Source: an uncultured Prevotella sp.
GTDB taxonomy: Bacteria; Bacteroidota; Bacteroidia; Bacteroidales; Bacteroidaceae
Reading direction: 5' to 3'
DNA: 43,526 nucleotides
Assembly: GCA_900322175.1 (NCBI GenBank)
Contig: ONYZ01000029.1
Span: 1 to 43,526, forward strand
In this document: in pieces, positions 1 through 7,576 of the stretch
Layout of the letters: every line of letters begins with the position of its first letter
Numbering within the stretch: the stretch's first letter is position 1
Translations under genes and position numbers: made by a program
The notes under the pieces: model-generated
The model's input: only the letters and a program-made list of their open reading frames with translations
The model's database searches: none
Told to the model about the DNA's origin: nothing

Positions 1-97
1 AACGAAGAACCGCCGTATGCGGAACCGCACGTACGGTGGTGTGAGAGGTCGGAAAATGAAGTAGGAGGAAAACTTCTTCATTTTCCTCCTACTCGAT
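1..97 (+). mobile_element. 3' end of a group II intron (domains V and VI)
   Basis: Positions 8-41 fold as a group II intron domain V. The lower stem is 9-17 with 32-40, the two-base bulge C30-G31 is on the 3' strand, the upper stem is 18-21 with 26-29, and the loop is GAAC (22-25). The catalytic triad would be C11-G12-C13. A domain VI-like hairpin follows: 51-61 pairs perfectly over 11 bp with 76-86. A competing pairing of 61-72 with 82-93 is also perfect. The intron-encoded reverse transcriptase and the rest of the ribozyme would lie left of the window. The exact intron end, near 97, is uncertain. Confidence 0.75.
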
Positions 98-115
98 TTC
101 AGACGTAACTACAGT

Positions 116-1501
116 ATGAAGAAGGTTAAGAATAGTGAACTGTTGCTTTCCTATATTCGTGAAGGCCGTACGATGTCACAGAGTGAAAAACTCTGGCTCA
201 TCGTTAGTTTGAGTATACCTTCTATTCTGGCTCAGATTTCTGCTACCGTCATGTTTTTCATCGATGCCTCGATGGTTGGTCATCTTGGTGCCAAGGCTTC
301 GGCTTCGATAGGATTGGTCGAGACTACCGGTTGGCTACTTGGTGGACTTGCTTCGGCGGCAAATATGGGTTTTTCAGTACAGGTAGCTCATTTCATTGGT
401 GCCAATGATTTCGATGCAGCCCGTCGTGTTTTACGCCAGTCGTTGGTGTGCTGTATGGTATGGGCACTCCTTATATCTTCGGTGTCGGTAGCCATTAGTC
501 CCTTCCTGCCTTACTGGATGGGTGGAACTGCCGAGATAGCCCGCGATGCATCACTATATTTTGCTATATTTGGTGCTTGTGGCATCTTCTTCCAGATGGA
601 AGGTCTGGCAGGATCGATGCTGAAGTGTTCGGGCAATATGAAGATACCCTCCATACTTAATATAGGCATGTGTCTGATGGATGTGGTGTTCAACTACTTC
701 TTCATCTATATACTCGACCTGGGAGTGATGGGGGCAGCCATAGGTACCGGTGTCGCCATGCTGGTCACAGCCTGTCTAATGATGTATTTCCTACTTGTAC
801 GGTCTAAGATGCTTTCGCTCGTTGGTTGTCCAGGCTCGTTCCGTCCCAAGAGTGATACCATAGGCACAGCTTTTAAGATAGGTGCCCCTATGGGGCTGCA
901 GCATCTGTTGATGGGATCTGCCCAGATGGTAAGTACGCTTATCGTTGCCCCTTTAGGCACGATAGCTATTGCAGCCCACTCTCTGGCCATCACCGTCGAG
1001 AGCCTCTGTTACATGCCTGGTTTTGGTATTGCCGAGGCTGCTACCACGCTGGTAGGGCAGGGTATAGGTGCTGGGCAGAAACAACTCACCCGTTCGTTTG
1101 CACACATGTCTGTATGTCTTGGCATCTGTGTCATGACCTTTATGGGTGTAATGATGTGGATATTTGCTCCAGAGCTTATGTCGCTCATGTCGCCGGTCGA
1201 CGAGGTTATCACGCTTGGTGCGCAGGTGCTGCGTATTGAGGCATGGGCCGAACCGATGTTTGCAGCAGCCATCGTTACCAATGGTATCTTTGTGGGTGCA
1301 GGCGATACTATTATCCCCGCCATTATGAGTCTGGGTAGTATGTGGGCTGTTCGTCTTACTTTGGCTGCATCACTGGCACCAAAGTGGGGCTTACGTGGTG
1401 TATGGACTGCCATGGCCATCGAACTCAGCTTCCGTGGCATCATTTTCCTTGCCCGTCTGTTCCGTGGCAGTTGGGCAGACAAGCTTAAGCTTTACAAATA
1501 A
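116..1501 (+). CDS. MATE family efflux transporter
   Basis: This is a 461-residue multidrug and toxic compound extrusion protein of the inner membrane. It would export cationic drugs or metabolites by Na+ or H+ antiport; the substrate cannot be predicted. The first half has the typical opening (IPSILAQISATVMFFIDASMVGHLG) and the second half repeats the pattern (GAPMGLQHLLMGSAQM), as expected for 12 transmembrane helices in two pseudo-symmetric halves. Length matches the family. The start lies about 19 bp after the inferred end of the group II intron; an internal Met (MSQSEK, codon 20) is an alternative start. No promoter is obvious in the short leader, so transcription may enter from the intron side. 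The gene stands alone and ends opposite a minus-strand terminator. Confidence 0.93.
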   Translation: MKKVKNSELLLSYIREGRTMSQSEKLWLIVSLSIPSILAQISATVMFFIDASMVGHLGAKASASIGLVETTGWLLGGLASAANMGFSVQVAHFIGANDFDAARRVLRQSLVCCMVWALLISSVSVAISPFLPYWMGGTAEIARDASLYFAIFGACGIFFQMEGLAGSMLKCSGNMKIPSILNIGMCLMDVVFNYFFIYILDLGVMGAAIGTGVAMLVTACLMMYFLLVRSKMLSLVGCPGSFRPKSDTIGTAFKIGAPMGLQHLLMGSAQMVSTLIVAPLGTIAIAAHSLAITVESLCYMPGFGIAEAATTLVGQGIGAGQKQLTRSFAHMSVCLGICVMTFMGVMMWIFAPELMSLMSPVDEVITLGAQVLRIEAWAEPMFAAAIVTNGIFVGAGDTIIPAIMSLGSMWAVRLTLAASLAPKWGLRGVWTAMAIELSFRGIIFLARLFRGSWADKLKLYK

Positions 1502-1517
1502 GTCTTTGATTGAGTGC

Positions 1518-1558
1518 AAAAAAAGCCGCTCAAGGGTCATCAACGACTCGAGGGCGGC
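1518..1558 (-). terminator. Intrinsic terminator, minus strand
   Basis: Read on the minus strand, an interrupted hairpin (GCCG at 1558-1555 pairing with CGGC at 1528-1525, then CTC/GAG pairing inside) is followed by seven T residues (1524-1518). The plus strand has no T tract, so the terminator serves minus-strand transcripts only. These are the clpS-clpA-aat operon and/or the ncRNA candidate from 1818. Confidence 0.75.
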
Positions 1559-1818
1559 ACCAACAATCTATGAATAACTAAAAACCTTTTCTGAGAAAAA
1601 ACGGAGTGTCACCACTGCGTCTCTGTTATCCTTACTAACAATTCTTTTCTAACACCTTAGAAATACCTATCTCCAATTTAACTAACTAATAAACCTAAAA
1701 CCAAATTCTAACTAACTATTAACTCTAACTAAAACCTAAATCAATCAATCTTATACCTTAACTAATACCTCTGTATTGTTTCTATGCTTCTATTGAAGAT
1801 CAACTTCTTGTCTTTTGA
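1518..1818 (-). ncRNA. Candidate non-coding RNA or long 3' region (about 300 nt)
   Basis: A consensus Bacteroidetes promoter on the minus strand (TTTG 1854-1851, 19 bp, TACCTTTG 1831-1824) would start a transcript near 1818. It would run about 300 nt to the terminator at 1558-1518. No ORF longer than a few codons is present. The first half is unstructured and full of TTAGTTAG-like repeats. I do not recognise an RNA family. Alternatively the promoter could be spurious and the segment simply the 3' untranslated region of the aat operon. Confidence 0.45.
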
Positions 1819-1823
1819 CGTTG

Positions 1824-1854
1824 CAAAGGTACGACGATTTTCTCAACCAGCAAA
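1824..1854 (-). promoter_or_regulatory. Promoter of the ncRNA candidate
   Basis: On the minus strand TTTG (-33) and TACCTTTG (-7) are separated by 19 bp, which matches the Bacteroidetes primary sigma factor consensus. Confidence 0.6.
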
Positions 1855-1976
1855 GAAATATTACTCACTTTCCTTTAAAAAGTGCCTTTCTTTTGATATA
1901 CATCAAGCTATTGTGCGCGAACACAGCGAATTTGTGTACGTAGACAGTGTAATTCTACACTTTTCGTCTATTGGTT

Positions 1977-2627
1977 CTAGCTTTTGATTATTCGGATGTA
2001 TTCTTCATAGGGAATATAGCGTCCCCCCATTGTTTTAAGGTGGGGAGTTTCGAACTGACAGTCTATTAGTTTGCCCCCTAGTGATTCGAACATCCTCGCT
2101 AGGTGTATAAGGGCTAGCTTTGATGCACTGGGTACCAGCGAGAACATACTCTCGCCAAAAAACGAAGAACCGAGGTTTACACCATACAGTCCGCCAACCA
2201 ACTCTTCACCCTCCCATACTTCTATACTGGCGGCAAATCCCTGTCTGTGCAGTTCTGTGTATGCTTCTATCATCTGCGGTCCTAGCCATGCACCTTCGTC
2301 CTTGTTCCGCTTTTGAGCCGTGGCGCAACCGCGTATCACACCCTCAAAATTCTTATTTACCGTTACTTGATACTCGCCCTTTTTTATCAGTTGGCGCATC
2401 GAATGACTGATGTGCACCTCGCTTGGGAAGATTACGAAACGTTGCAAGGGGCAATACCATAAGGGCTCGTCTTGGTGCTTAAACGAAAACCAGGGGAAGA
2501 AACCGTTAGAGTAGGCTAGTAGCAGTCGGTCAACTGACAAATCGCCGCCCACTGCTATAAGACCTTCGTCCTCACCTAAGTGCGGATCTGGAAACCACAG
2601 ATCGTTATCCAACTGATAGACTGCCAT
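1977..2627 (-). CDS. aat: Leucyl/phenylalanyl-tRNA--protein transferase
   Basis: This 216-residue cytoplasmic enzyme transfers Leu or Phe from charged tRNA to the N terminus of proteins beginning with Arg or Lys, creating N-degrons read by ClpS. The sequence is full length and opens with the family hallmark FPDPHLGEDEGLIAVGGDL followed by AYSNGFFPWF; the FGESMFS and CQFETPHLKTMGG segments are also typical. Its start overlaps the end of clpA by 23 bp, so it is translationally coupled in the operon clpS-clpA-aat. The grouping makes sense because Aat makes the signal that ClpS and ClpA deliver to the ClpP protease. No promoter of its own is visible. Confidence 0.95.
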   Translation of the reverse strand: MAVYQLDNDLWFPDPHLGEDEGLIAVGGDLSVDRLLLAYSNGFFPWFSFKHQDEPLWYCPLQRFVIFPSEVHISHSMRQLIKKGEYQVTVNKNFEGVIRGCATAQKRNKDEGAWLGPQMIEAYTELHRQGFAASIEVWEGEELVGGLYGVNLGSSFFGESMFSLVPSASKLALIHLARMFESLGGKLIDCQFETPHLKTMGGRYIPYEEYIRIIKS

Positions 2628-4842
2628 CGCGCGTACCTATTATAATAGAACCACCGTGCTTAAGTTTTCCGAAGAGTATCTCGCGCATTAGCATGGGCTT
2701 TAGTCGCTGTGCTATCACTCGGTCCATCTCGCGGGCACCATACTCGCGAGTGAATCCTTCTTCGAGCAATAGGTTGAAAGCCTCGTAGCTTAGCGTCATT
2801 TCCACCTGCTTGGCAGTAAGCTTTTCTTGCAGTTCGCCCAACTTCTTTTTTAGGATGAGTGTTGCCATGTGGCGATCCATGTCGTTAAACACCACCGTAC
2901 CCGTCAGTCGGTTGATAAACTCTGGCTTGAATGTCTTCTTAACCTGCTTAAGCATTGCCTCGCCGCGCGATACGTTGCCTGTGAATCCGATATTAGCCTG
3001 TCCCGCAAACTGTGCTCCGGCATTTGATGTCATGATAAGTATCACATTGCGGAAGTCTGCCTTGCGCCCCTTGTTGTCTGTCAGTCGGGCGTAGTCCATC
3101 ACTTGCAACAGAATGTTGTAGATATCTTGATGCGCTTTTTCTATCTCGTCGAGTAGTAGCACACAATTGGGTGTCTTTCGAATAGCGTCCGTCAATAGTC
3201 CGCCGTCTTCGTATCCTACATATCCCGCAGGCGAGCCGATTAATTTGGCTACGGTATGCTTCTCGGTATATTCGCTCATGTCGAATCGTAGCAGTTGTAT
3301 ACCTAGTTCTCTAGCCAGTACACGCGCCACTTCAGTCTTTCCCACACCAGTCGGTCCTACAAACAGCAGCGATGCCAATGGCTTATTGTCATCAAGCAGT
3401 CCTGCTTTCGACATCTGTACCGATTCTACTACCTGTCGGATTGCCTCGTCTTGACCGTATATCTTGTCTAACAGGCGTGGTGCCAGTGTCTCAAGTCGTG
3501 CGGTGTCCTCATCGTCGCTTATCGCCATCGCATCCACCTTGCAGGTCTTTGCCAGCACCTCAGAGATGTCATCCTTCTTAACTCTTAATTCTGAATTCTT
3601 CTCTCTTAATTCCAGGGCCGCTCCAGCTTCATCGATAAGGTCGATAGCCTTGTCGGGTAGGAATCGGTCGTTCACAAACTTATAACTGGCGTCTACAGCA
3701 AAGTCGAGTGCGGCCTCGTCGTATGTCACTCCGTGGTACTTCTCGTATTGCTCGCGCAGTTGGCGCAGTATATGCTTGGTCTCCTCGGGGGTAGGCTCGG
3801 GGATGTCAATCTGCTGGAATCGGCGTACCAACCCTTTCGATCGCGAAAAATGACGGTTGTATTCCTCGTAGGTGGTCGAACCGATAAAGCGTATGTTGCC
3901 GCTCTCCAGATAAGGCTTCAGCATGTTTGATGCATCCATCGAGCCCTCACCGGTGGCTCCGGCACCTACCAGCGTGTGAATCTCGTCAATATACACGATG
4001 TTCTTGTTGCTCTCCTCCTGTATTCCGTCCATTATCTGTTTGATACGGTTTTCAAAGTCGCCACGGAATTGTGTGCCCGCCAGCAGCGTACCGATATCAA
4101 GTTGGTAAACCTTGCTGCCCTTCAGTCGTTCGGGCACGTTGCCTTCTTCGATCATACGTGCCAATCCCCACACCAGTGCAGTCTTGCCTACACCAGGCTC
4201 GCCTACGTGTAGAGGATTGTTCTTGTCGCGGCGGCATAGCACTTGTATTGTTCGGTCAAGTTCCTCCTCACGACCTATCAGCGGGTTGTGGTTGCTATAC
4301 AGTTCGTTCATGCACGTCACCAGTCGGCGCCATGCTGCATTCTGCGGTCCTGCACCCGTTTCCTGTTCCAGTCTGTCGTTAAACTCGTATGCGCTTATCA
4401 ACTCGCTCATGAAGTTTGTCTCGTTGAATCCCAATGCCCCTTTAAGCAGATAGCTTGCCCATGAGTCGGACAGATGCAGCAGCCCCATCACCAGATGTGG
4501 TATGTCGAGTGCCCGTGCACTACTATTGATAACCTGTCCGCACGCAAACTCTATCAACTGTCCCATCTGTGTCGATGCCTCCGGCGCGTAATCCTGCCCT
4601 TCAGGCACTTGTTCCACTTCGTCAAGTTTTTCTTCCAGTCGCTGTCCTAGTACTTGTATCTCTGAATAATTGCCAAACACACGTTCGAAGTTGAAGTCGT
4701 CGGTAAGTACCAGCAACAGGTGTTCGGGCATCACAAACTCGTGTCGGTATTCCTTGCAGCAGTCCATAGTAAGTTTCAATACTTTGGCTGCACGTTCTGT
4801 CTGTTTTATCTCTGGCATGGCTTTATTCTTTAGCGGGTTCAA
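2605..4842 (-). CDS. clpA: ATP-dependent Clp protease ATP-binding subunit ClpA
   Basis: This 745-residue AAA+ unfoldase feeds substrates, including N-degron proteins brought by ClpS, into ClpP. It has a Clp N-domain (about 10-155), a first AAA module with Walker A GEPGVGKT (214-221) and Walker B VYIDEIH (283-289), and a second AAA module with Walker A GPTGVGKT (496-503) and LLLDEIEKAH. The IGF tripeptide (618-620) is the ClpP-docking loop, so the protein is a ClpP partner rather than a ClpB-type disaggregase. The long start overlaps clpS by 20 bp. The internal ATG at 4818 (MPEIKQTERA) lies 4 bp past the clpS stop and is an equally good start. The gene is second in clpS-clpA-aat. ClpP is not in this window. 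Confidence 0.95.
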   Translation of the reverse strand: MNPLKNKAMPEIKQTERAAKVLKLTMDCCKEYRHEFVMPEHLLLVLTDDFNFERVFGNYSEIQVLGQRLEEKLDEVEQVPEGQDYAPEASTQMGQLIEFACGQVINSSARALDIPHLVMGLLHLSDSWASYLLKGALGFNETNFMSELISAYEFNDRLEQETGAGPQNAAWRRLVTCMNELYSNHNPLIGREEELDRTIQVLCRRDKNNPLHVGEPGVGKTALVWGLARMIEEGNVPERLKGSKVYQLDIGTLLAGTQFRGDFENRIKQIMDGIQEESNKNIVYIDEIHTLVGAGATGEGSMDASNMLKPYLESGNIRFIGSTTYEEYNRHFSRSKGLVRRFQQIDIPEPTPEETKHILRQLREQYEKYHGVTYDEAALDFAVDASYKFVNDRFLPDKAIDLIDEAGAALELREKNSELRVKKDDISEVLAKTCKVDAMAISDDEDTARLETLAPRLLDKIYGQDEAIRQVVESVQMSKAGLLDDNKPLASLLFVGPTGVGKTEVARVLARELGIQLLRFDMSEYTEKHTVAKLIGSPAGYVGYEDGGLLTDAIRKTPNCVLLLDEIEKAHQDIYNILLQVMDYARLTDNKGRKADFRNVILIMTSNAGAQFAGQANIGFTGNVSRGEAMLKQVKKTFKPEFINRLTGTVVFNDMDRHMATLILKKKLGELQEKLTAKQVEMTLSYEAFNLLLEEGFTREYGAREMDRVIAQRLKPMLMREILFGKLKHGGSIIIGTRDGSLSVG

Positions 4843-5131
4843 CAGTAAGTCTTAGGGGGAATCCCTCTTCTCGGGCCATAGTGGTAGCTTTGCGCACCTT
4901 TGATGTTGCCACGTCGTAGCTGTACACTCCCACCACAGCCTTGTCGCTATGGTGTACCTTCAGCATCAGTGCTTCAGCCTCGGCCTCGCTCTTAAAAAAC
5001 ACTTGTGTAAGTATCTTCACTACAAATTCCATTGTGGTGAAGTCGTCATTATATATCGTAACCTTATATCTACGTGGCTCGCGCAGGTCAGTACGCTGCC
5101 GCTCTTTAGTTGCCGATTGTTCCTTTGCCAT
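4823..5131 (-). CDS. clpS: ATP-dependent Clp protease adaptor ClpS
   Basis: This 102-residue adaptor binds N-degron proteins through their first residue and hands them to ClpA. The core is complete: YNDDFTTMEFVV (the Asn-Asp of the binding pocket), VHHSDKAVVGVYSYDVA and the C-terminal PLRLTVE. A charged N-terminal tail of about 25 residues, which ClpS needs to engage the ClpA pore, is present. It is the first gene of the operon. A -7-like TATTTTTG lies at 5160-5153, and a perfect inverted repeat sits just upstream of it. Confidence 0.95.
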   Translation of the reverse strand: MAKEQSATKERQRTDLREPRRYKVTIYNDDFTTMEFVVKILTQVFFKSEAEAEALMLKVHHSDKAVVGVYSYDVATSKVRKATTMAREEGFPLRLTVEPAKE

Positions 5132-5152
5132 ATCACAATTTTATTTTGAATG

Positions 5153-5160
5153 CAAAAATA
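5153..5160 (-). promoter_or_regulatory. Promoter -7 element of clpS-clpA-aat
   Basis: TATTTTTG on the minus strand fits TAnnTTTG and lies 21 bp before the clpS start codon. Confidence 0.5.
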
Positions 5161-5163
5161 GGA

Positions 5164-5189
5164 GATTATTTCGAAATAACGAAATAATC
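5164..5189. promoter_or_regulatory. Perfect 10-bp inverted repeat over the clpS -33 region (operator candidate)
   Basis: GATTATTTCG (5164-5173) and CGAAATAATC (5180-5189) are exact reverse complements around a 6-bp spacer. They lie immediately upstream of the clpS -7 element. There is no T tract on either side, so this is more likely an operator than a terminator. Confidence 0.5.
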
Positions 5190-5223
5190 CCCCGATTTTT
5201 TGTCGTACAGTTGTGTTTCTGAT

Positions 5224-5258
5224 AAAAAAAAGCCCAGGCCTGTAGTTGGCTTGGGGCT
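5224..5258 (-). terminator. Intrinsic terminator of the ncRNA candidate
   Basis: On the minus strand, 5258-5248 pairs with 5240-5231 (AGCCC with GGGCT; one bulge) around a 7-nt loop. The run 5231-5224 then reads as eight T residues. Confidence 0.85.
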
Positions 5259-5378
5259 CGTTTCCGCAGCTTGTTGTTTTTTTCGTTCCATGGTGTTTAG
5301 CTGCGGCGGGTATTGTCAAAAGGATAATTGATTATTAGGTTATGTTAAATTTTTAAGAAAGGAATGATTAAATTCTCC
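5224..5378 (-). ncRNA. Small RNA candidate, divergent from the TPR/AraC regulator
   Basis: A promoter with TTGTGGG (5414-5408) and TACCTTTG (5391-5384) would start an RNA of about 155 nt on the minus strand, ending at the intrinsic terminator 5258-5224. Inside it, CCGCAGCT and AGCTGCGG (about 5309-5262) form a second perfect 8-bp stem. The only ATG-led frame runs straight through the terminator, so the unit is probably non-coding. Its promoter is nearly the same composite as the one for the barrel operon at 7561-7613: the same 16-base operator copy, the same 6-bp gap, TTGTGGG, 16 bp and TACCTTTG. The RNA is therefore probably controlled together with that operon. I do not recognise the RNA family. 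Confidence 0.65.
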
Positions 5379-5383
5379 GAGTG

Positions 5384-5414
5384 CAAAGGTAAAGCAAAAA
5401 AATCATTCCCACAA
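5384..5414 (-). promoter_or_regulatory. Promoter of the small RNA candidate
   Basis: On the minus strand TTGTGGG (5414-5408), 16 bp, then TACCTTTG (5391-5384). The element order and distances are identical to the promoter at 7583-7613. Confidence 0.7.
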
Positions 5415-5420
5415 TAGCTA

Positions 5421-5494
5421 AGACAAATGGTCGGACGGTTTCAGACAAATCGTCGTATAAATCCGACAATCGGTCGTATAAAAGACAGTTTGTC
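5421..5494. promoter_or_regulatory. Four-copy GAC-N5-GTC operator array, left copy
   Basis: Four dyads of form GAC-N5-GTC begin at 5422, 5444, 5465 and 5484 (spacings 22, 21 and 19 bp, about two helical turns). The copy nearest the small RNA promoter reads GTCCGACCATTTGTCT on the minus strand (5436-5421). It lies 31 bp from the -7 element, exactly as in the right-hand array. The regulator gene at 5616 lies on the other side. Confidence 0.75.
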
Positions 5495-5591
5495 GGGTTA
5501 AAAAGCGTTTGTTTTATAGGTTACGTCAAGAAAACAAGGGTAAACTACACAATGAAACTCGTTTTTATTTTTTAGTTTTTCAAATATTGTT

Positions 5592-5599
5592 TATCTTTG
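5592..5599 (+). promoter_or_regulatory. Promoter -7 element of the TPR/AraC regulator gene
   Basis: TATCTTTG fits TAnnTTTG and lies 16 bp before the ATG at 5616, giving a very short leader. Confidence 0.55.
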
Positions 5600-5615
5600 C
5601 ACCGGTAAACTGATT

Positions 5616-7496
5616 GTGATGAGATTATTTAGGTGTATATATATAATAGGTGTAATTATTACCCTTGCCATGTTCACAGCTTGTGATGGTAAGGGTAGTG
5701 GTAAACAGGGAAAGATTTCCTCAGGCTTGGAACGCAATCATGGCGACAGTATTGCGCTGGCAGCCAGGTTTACTGGCGATTTTCAGCATTTTCTTGCCGT
5801 TACCGATAGTCTGGCCGAAATGGGCGAACTCTCGCCGATACGTGCCGATGGCTATCGTGGTGTAGCCTATTTCCAGATGGGACAGGCGGATAAGTGCATC
5901 GAGTACTTCCGTCGTGTCGTAGCTATCGAGAATCCTCCTGCCGAGGATTTCTGGGAGTATATCCACGCTGGTACCAACCTCGTCATCATGCTTACTACCG
6001 ATCGCGATTATGATAATGCCATGCGTACCGCTCTCCGTCTTATCGATAAGTTGAAGGAGATTGATAGTCCGAATCGTCCAAACGAAATGCAGACGCTCTA
6101 TCTGTGTCTTGGCGAAACCCAGATGATGCTTGAGCGCCATGATGAGGCCGAAAAAAGCTATGCTGAGGCCTATAAGTGGGTATTGCAAACACCCAACGAT
6201 TCTACTAACCGCGGTATTGCAGCCAGCATACAAACCCTTGAGAATATTGCTGTTACGCATCTCCATCACAAACTTGATGGGGCAGGAGTATGGGTAGACC
6301 GCATGGACTCGCTGGTTACTCTCTATGAGAAGCAGCCCAAGCCTATTGAAAAAGAGGTGAAGACGCTTCGTGCCCTGGTATATCTCCACCGTGCCGAAGT
6401 GTGCCAGATGCGTGGTCAGGTGGCCGAGGCATATCGTAATTATGAAGCCTTTTCGAATACCGACTTCGGACAGAGTGTCGAAGGACGCATCAATGGTTGT
6501 GATTATCTTGTGGCTGCCCGTCGCTATCACGAGGCTGCTGATAACTATATGCATCTGGACCAGTTTATCAAGGACTGGGGCTACGACTACGACCTTGAGA
6601 CCATTGGCAGAAACCTTCTGCCCAAGTTTCGTGCCAACTACAACGCCGGTCGTCGCGACTCTGCTCTCCGTGTAGCCATGCAGATATCCGAGGTGTATGA
6701 CTCTGCACTTGTCCGCCAGAAGCGTAGCGAATCTGCTGAGCTCGCTACCATCTATGATACTCAGGGCAAGGAGCGCCAGATAGCAGAACAGAGCGCCCGC
6801 AATCGTTTTGTAACATCCATCAGCTTAGCCTTAGGCGCTGTAGCTATGCTTGTTTTGGCTTTTGCACTCTATGTGTTCCTGCAGTGGCGTATCACCCAGC
6901 GTCGCAACCGCATCATGGCTCGCCAGATGACTGAGGTAGTAGAGTATAAAGAGAAATATAGAGCCCTGAAGAAGGCCCAACAGGAGAATCTGGCTCGTCA
7001 GATTCTAGCAGCTTCGCCTGCTGAAGAGCCAGTCAAACCCGCAGAACCTCAGACAGAGCCTGTAGAACCTGACAATACTGCCGCCCCTGCAGTTGTTGCC
7101 GAGCCAAGCAATGTGGGAGCAAGCATCAGTATATCCGATGCCACTGCTATCACAGACGAGCAGTTGTTCCTCTGCCTGCGCGATTTGATCGAGAGCGAAC
7201 AGTTGTTCCTGCAGTCCGACTTCGGTCGTCAGACGCTTATCGAGCGTACCGGACTCTCTAAGGAGCGCATCGGTGCAGCCTTCTCGCAGGGCAGCGATAG
7301 CGTTTCTCTGCCAGCATACGTCCGCGAGTTGCGTCTTGACTATGCTGTGCGCTTGATGAACGAGAAGGCCGACCTCACCGTTGAACAGGTTAGTATGGCT
7401 AGCGGATTCACCAGTGCCGACACATTTACACGTAATTTCCGCGCTAAGTATGGCATGACGCCAACTACTTATAAACAGACGCAAAACAACGTATAG
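5616..7496 (+). CDS. Membrane-bound TPR / AraC-type transcriptional regulator
   Basis: This 626-residue protein joins a periplasmic tetratricopeptide sensor to a cytoplasmic AraC-type DNA-binding domain. It has an N-terminal hydrophobic segment ending in a possible lipobox (FTAC, Cys23). Helical TPR-like repeats follow (about 60-380), then a transmembrane helix (about 397-423), a basic coiled coil (424-460), a Pro/Glu/Ala-rich linker (465-500) and an HTH domain (about 515-622) whose last helix ends FTRNFRAKYGMTPTTYK. No kinase or receiver domain is present, so signal transfer would be direct across the membrane. The gene is flanked by two matching operator arrays, which is strong positional evidence that it controls both the small RNA at 5378-5224 and the operon from 7660. 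The ligand is unknown. If Cys23 is lipidated, the protein would be anchored twice. Confidence 0.85.
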   Translation: MMRLFRCIYIIGVIITLAMFTACDGKGSGKQGKISSGLERNHGDSIALAARFTGDFQHFLAVTDSLAEMGELSPIRADGYRGVAYFQMGQADKCIEYFRRVVAIENPPAEDFWEYIHAGTNLVIMLTTDRDYDNAMRTALRLIDKLKEIDSPNRPNEMQTLYLCLGETQMMLERHDEAEKSYAEAYKWVLQTPNDSTNRGIAASIQTLENIAVTHLHHKLDGAGVWVDRMDSLVTLYEKQPKPIEKEVKTLRALVYLHRAEVCQMRGQVAEAYRNYEAFSNTDFGQSVEGRINGCDYLVAARRYHEAADNYMHLDQFIKDWGYDYDLETIGRNLLPKFRANYNAGRRDSALRVAMQISEVYDSALVRQKRSESAELATIYDTQGKERQIAEQSARNRFVTSISLALGAVAMLVLAFALYVFLQWRITQRRNRIMARQMTEVVEYKEKYRALKKAQQENLARQILAASPAEEPVKPAEPQTEPVEPDNTAAPAVVAEPSNVGASISISDATAITDEQLFLCLRDLIESEQLFLQSDFGRQTLIERTGLSKERIGAAFSQGSDSVSLPAYVRELRLDYAVRLMNEKADLTVEQVSMASGFTSADTFTRNFRAKYGMTPTTYKQTQNNV

Positions 7497-7498
7497 TC

Positions 7499-7576
7499 GT
7501 CCGACAGCCTGGCGTTTCGCCCGACAATCCGTCGTTTTGTCCGACCATTTGTCTGAAATCGTCCGACCATTTGTCT
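7499..7576. promoter_or_regulatory. Four-copy GAC-N5-GTC operator array, right copy
   Basis: Dyads start at 7503 (GGC instead of GTC in its second half), 7523, 7543 and 7565, with spacings 20, 20 and 22 bp. The last two copies both contain GTCCGACCATTTGTCT. The array begins right after the regulator stop codon and ends just upstream of the -33 element of the barrel operon. Confidence 0.8.

Larger units (their letters stand above)
1502..1976. other. 475-bp intergenic region with a minus-strand transcription unit and no ORF
   Basis: No coding sequence is visible. On the minus strand the region has a good promoter (TTTG 1854-1851, 19-bp spacer, TACCTTTG 1831-1824). Then comes a stretch rich in TTAGTTAG-type repeats and stop codons (about 1765-1660), and an intrinsic terminator (1558-1518). 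See the ncRNA candidate entry. Confidence 0.6.

Noticed and set aside
1660-1765. TTAGTTAG repeats considered as a CRISPR array
   Set aside because: Units are too short and irregular and there are no spacers of constant length.
3575-3620. GAATTAAGAG-like repeats inside clpA resembling intergenic spacer repeats
   Set aside because: They encode the normal helical linker between the AAA modules (ELREKNSELRVKKDD), with length similar to other ClpA proteins, so an insertion is not needed.
5020-5319. Minus-strand frame of 99 codons overlapping the start of clpS and the small RNA candidate
   Set aside because: It overlaps clpS in another frame, crosses an intrinsic terminator and has no protein-like composition.
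5721-6554. 277-codon minus-strand frame inside the TPR/AraC gene
   Set aside because: It is the antisense shadow of a well-supported gene; composition and lack of promoter argue against coding.
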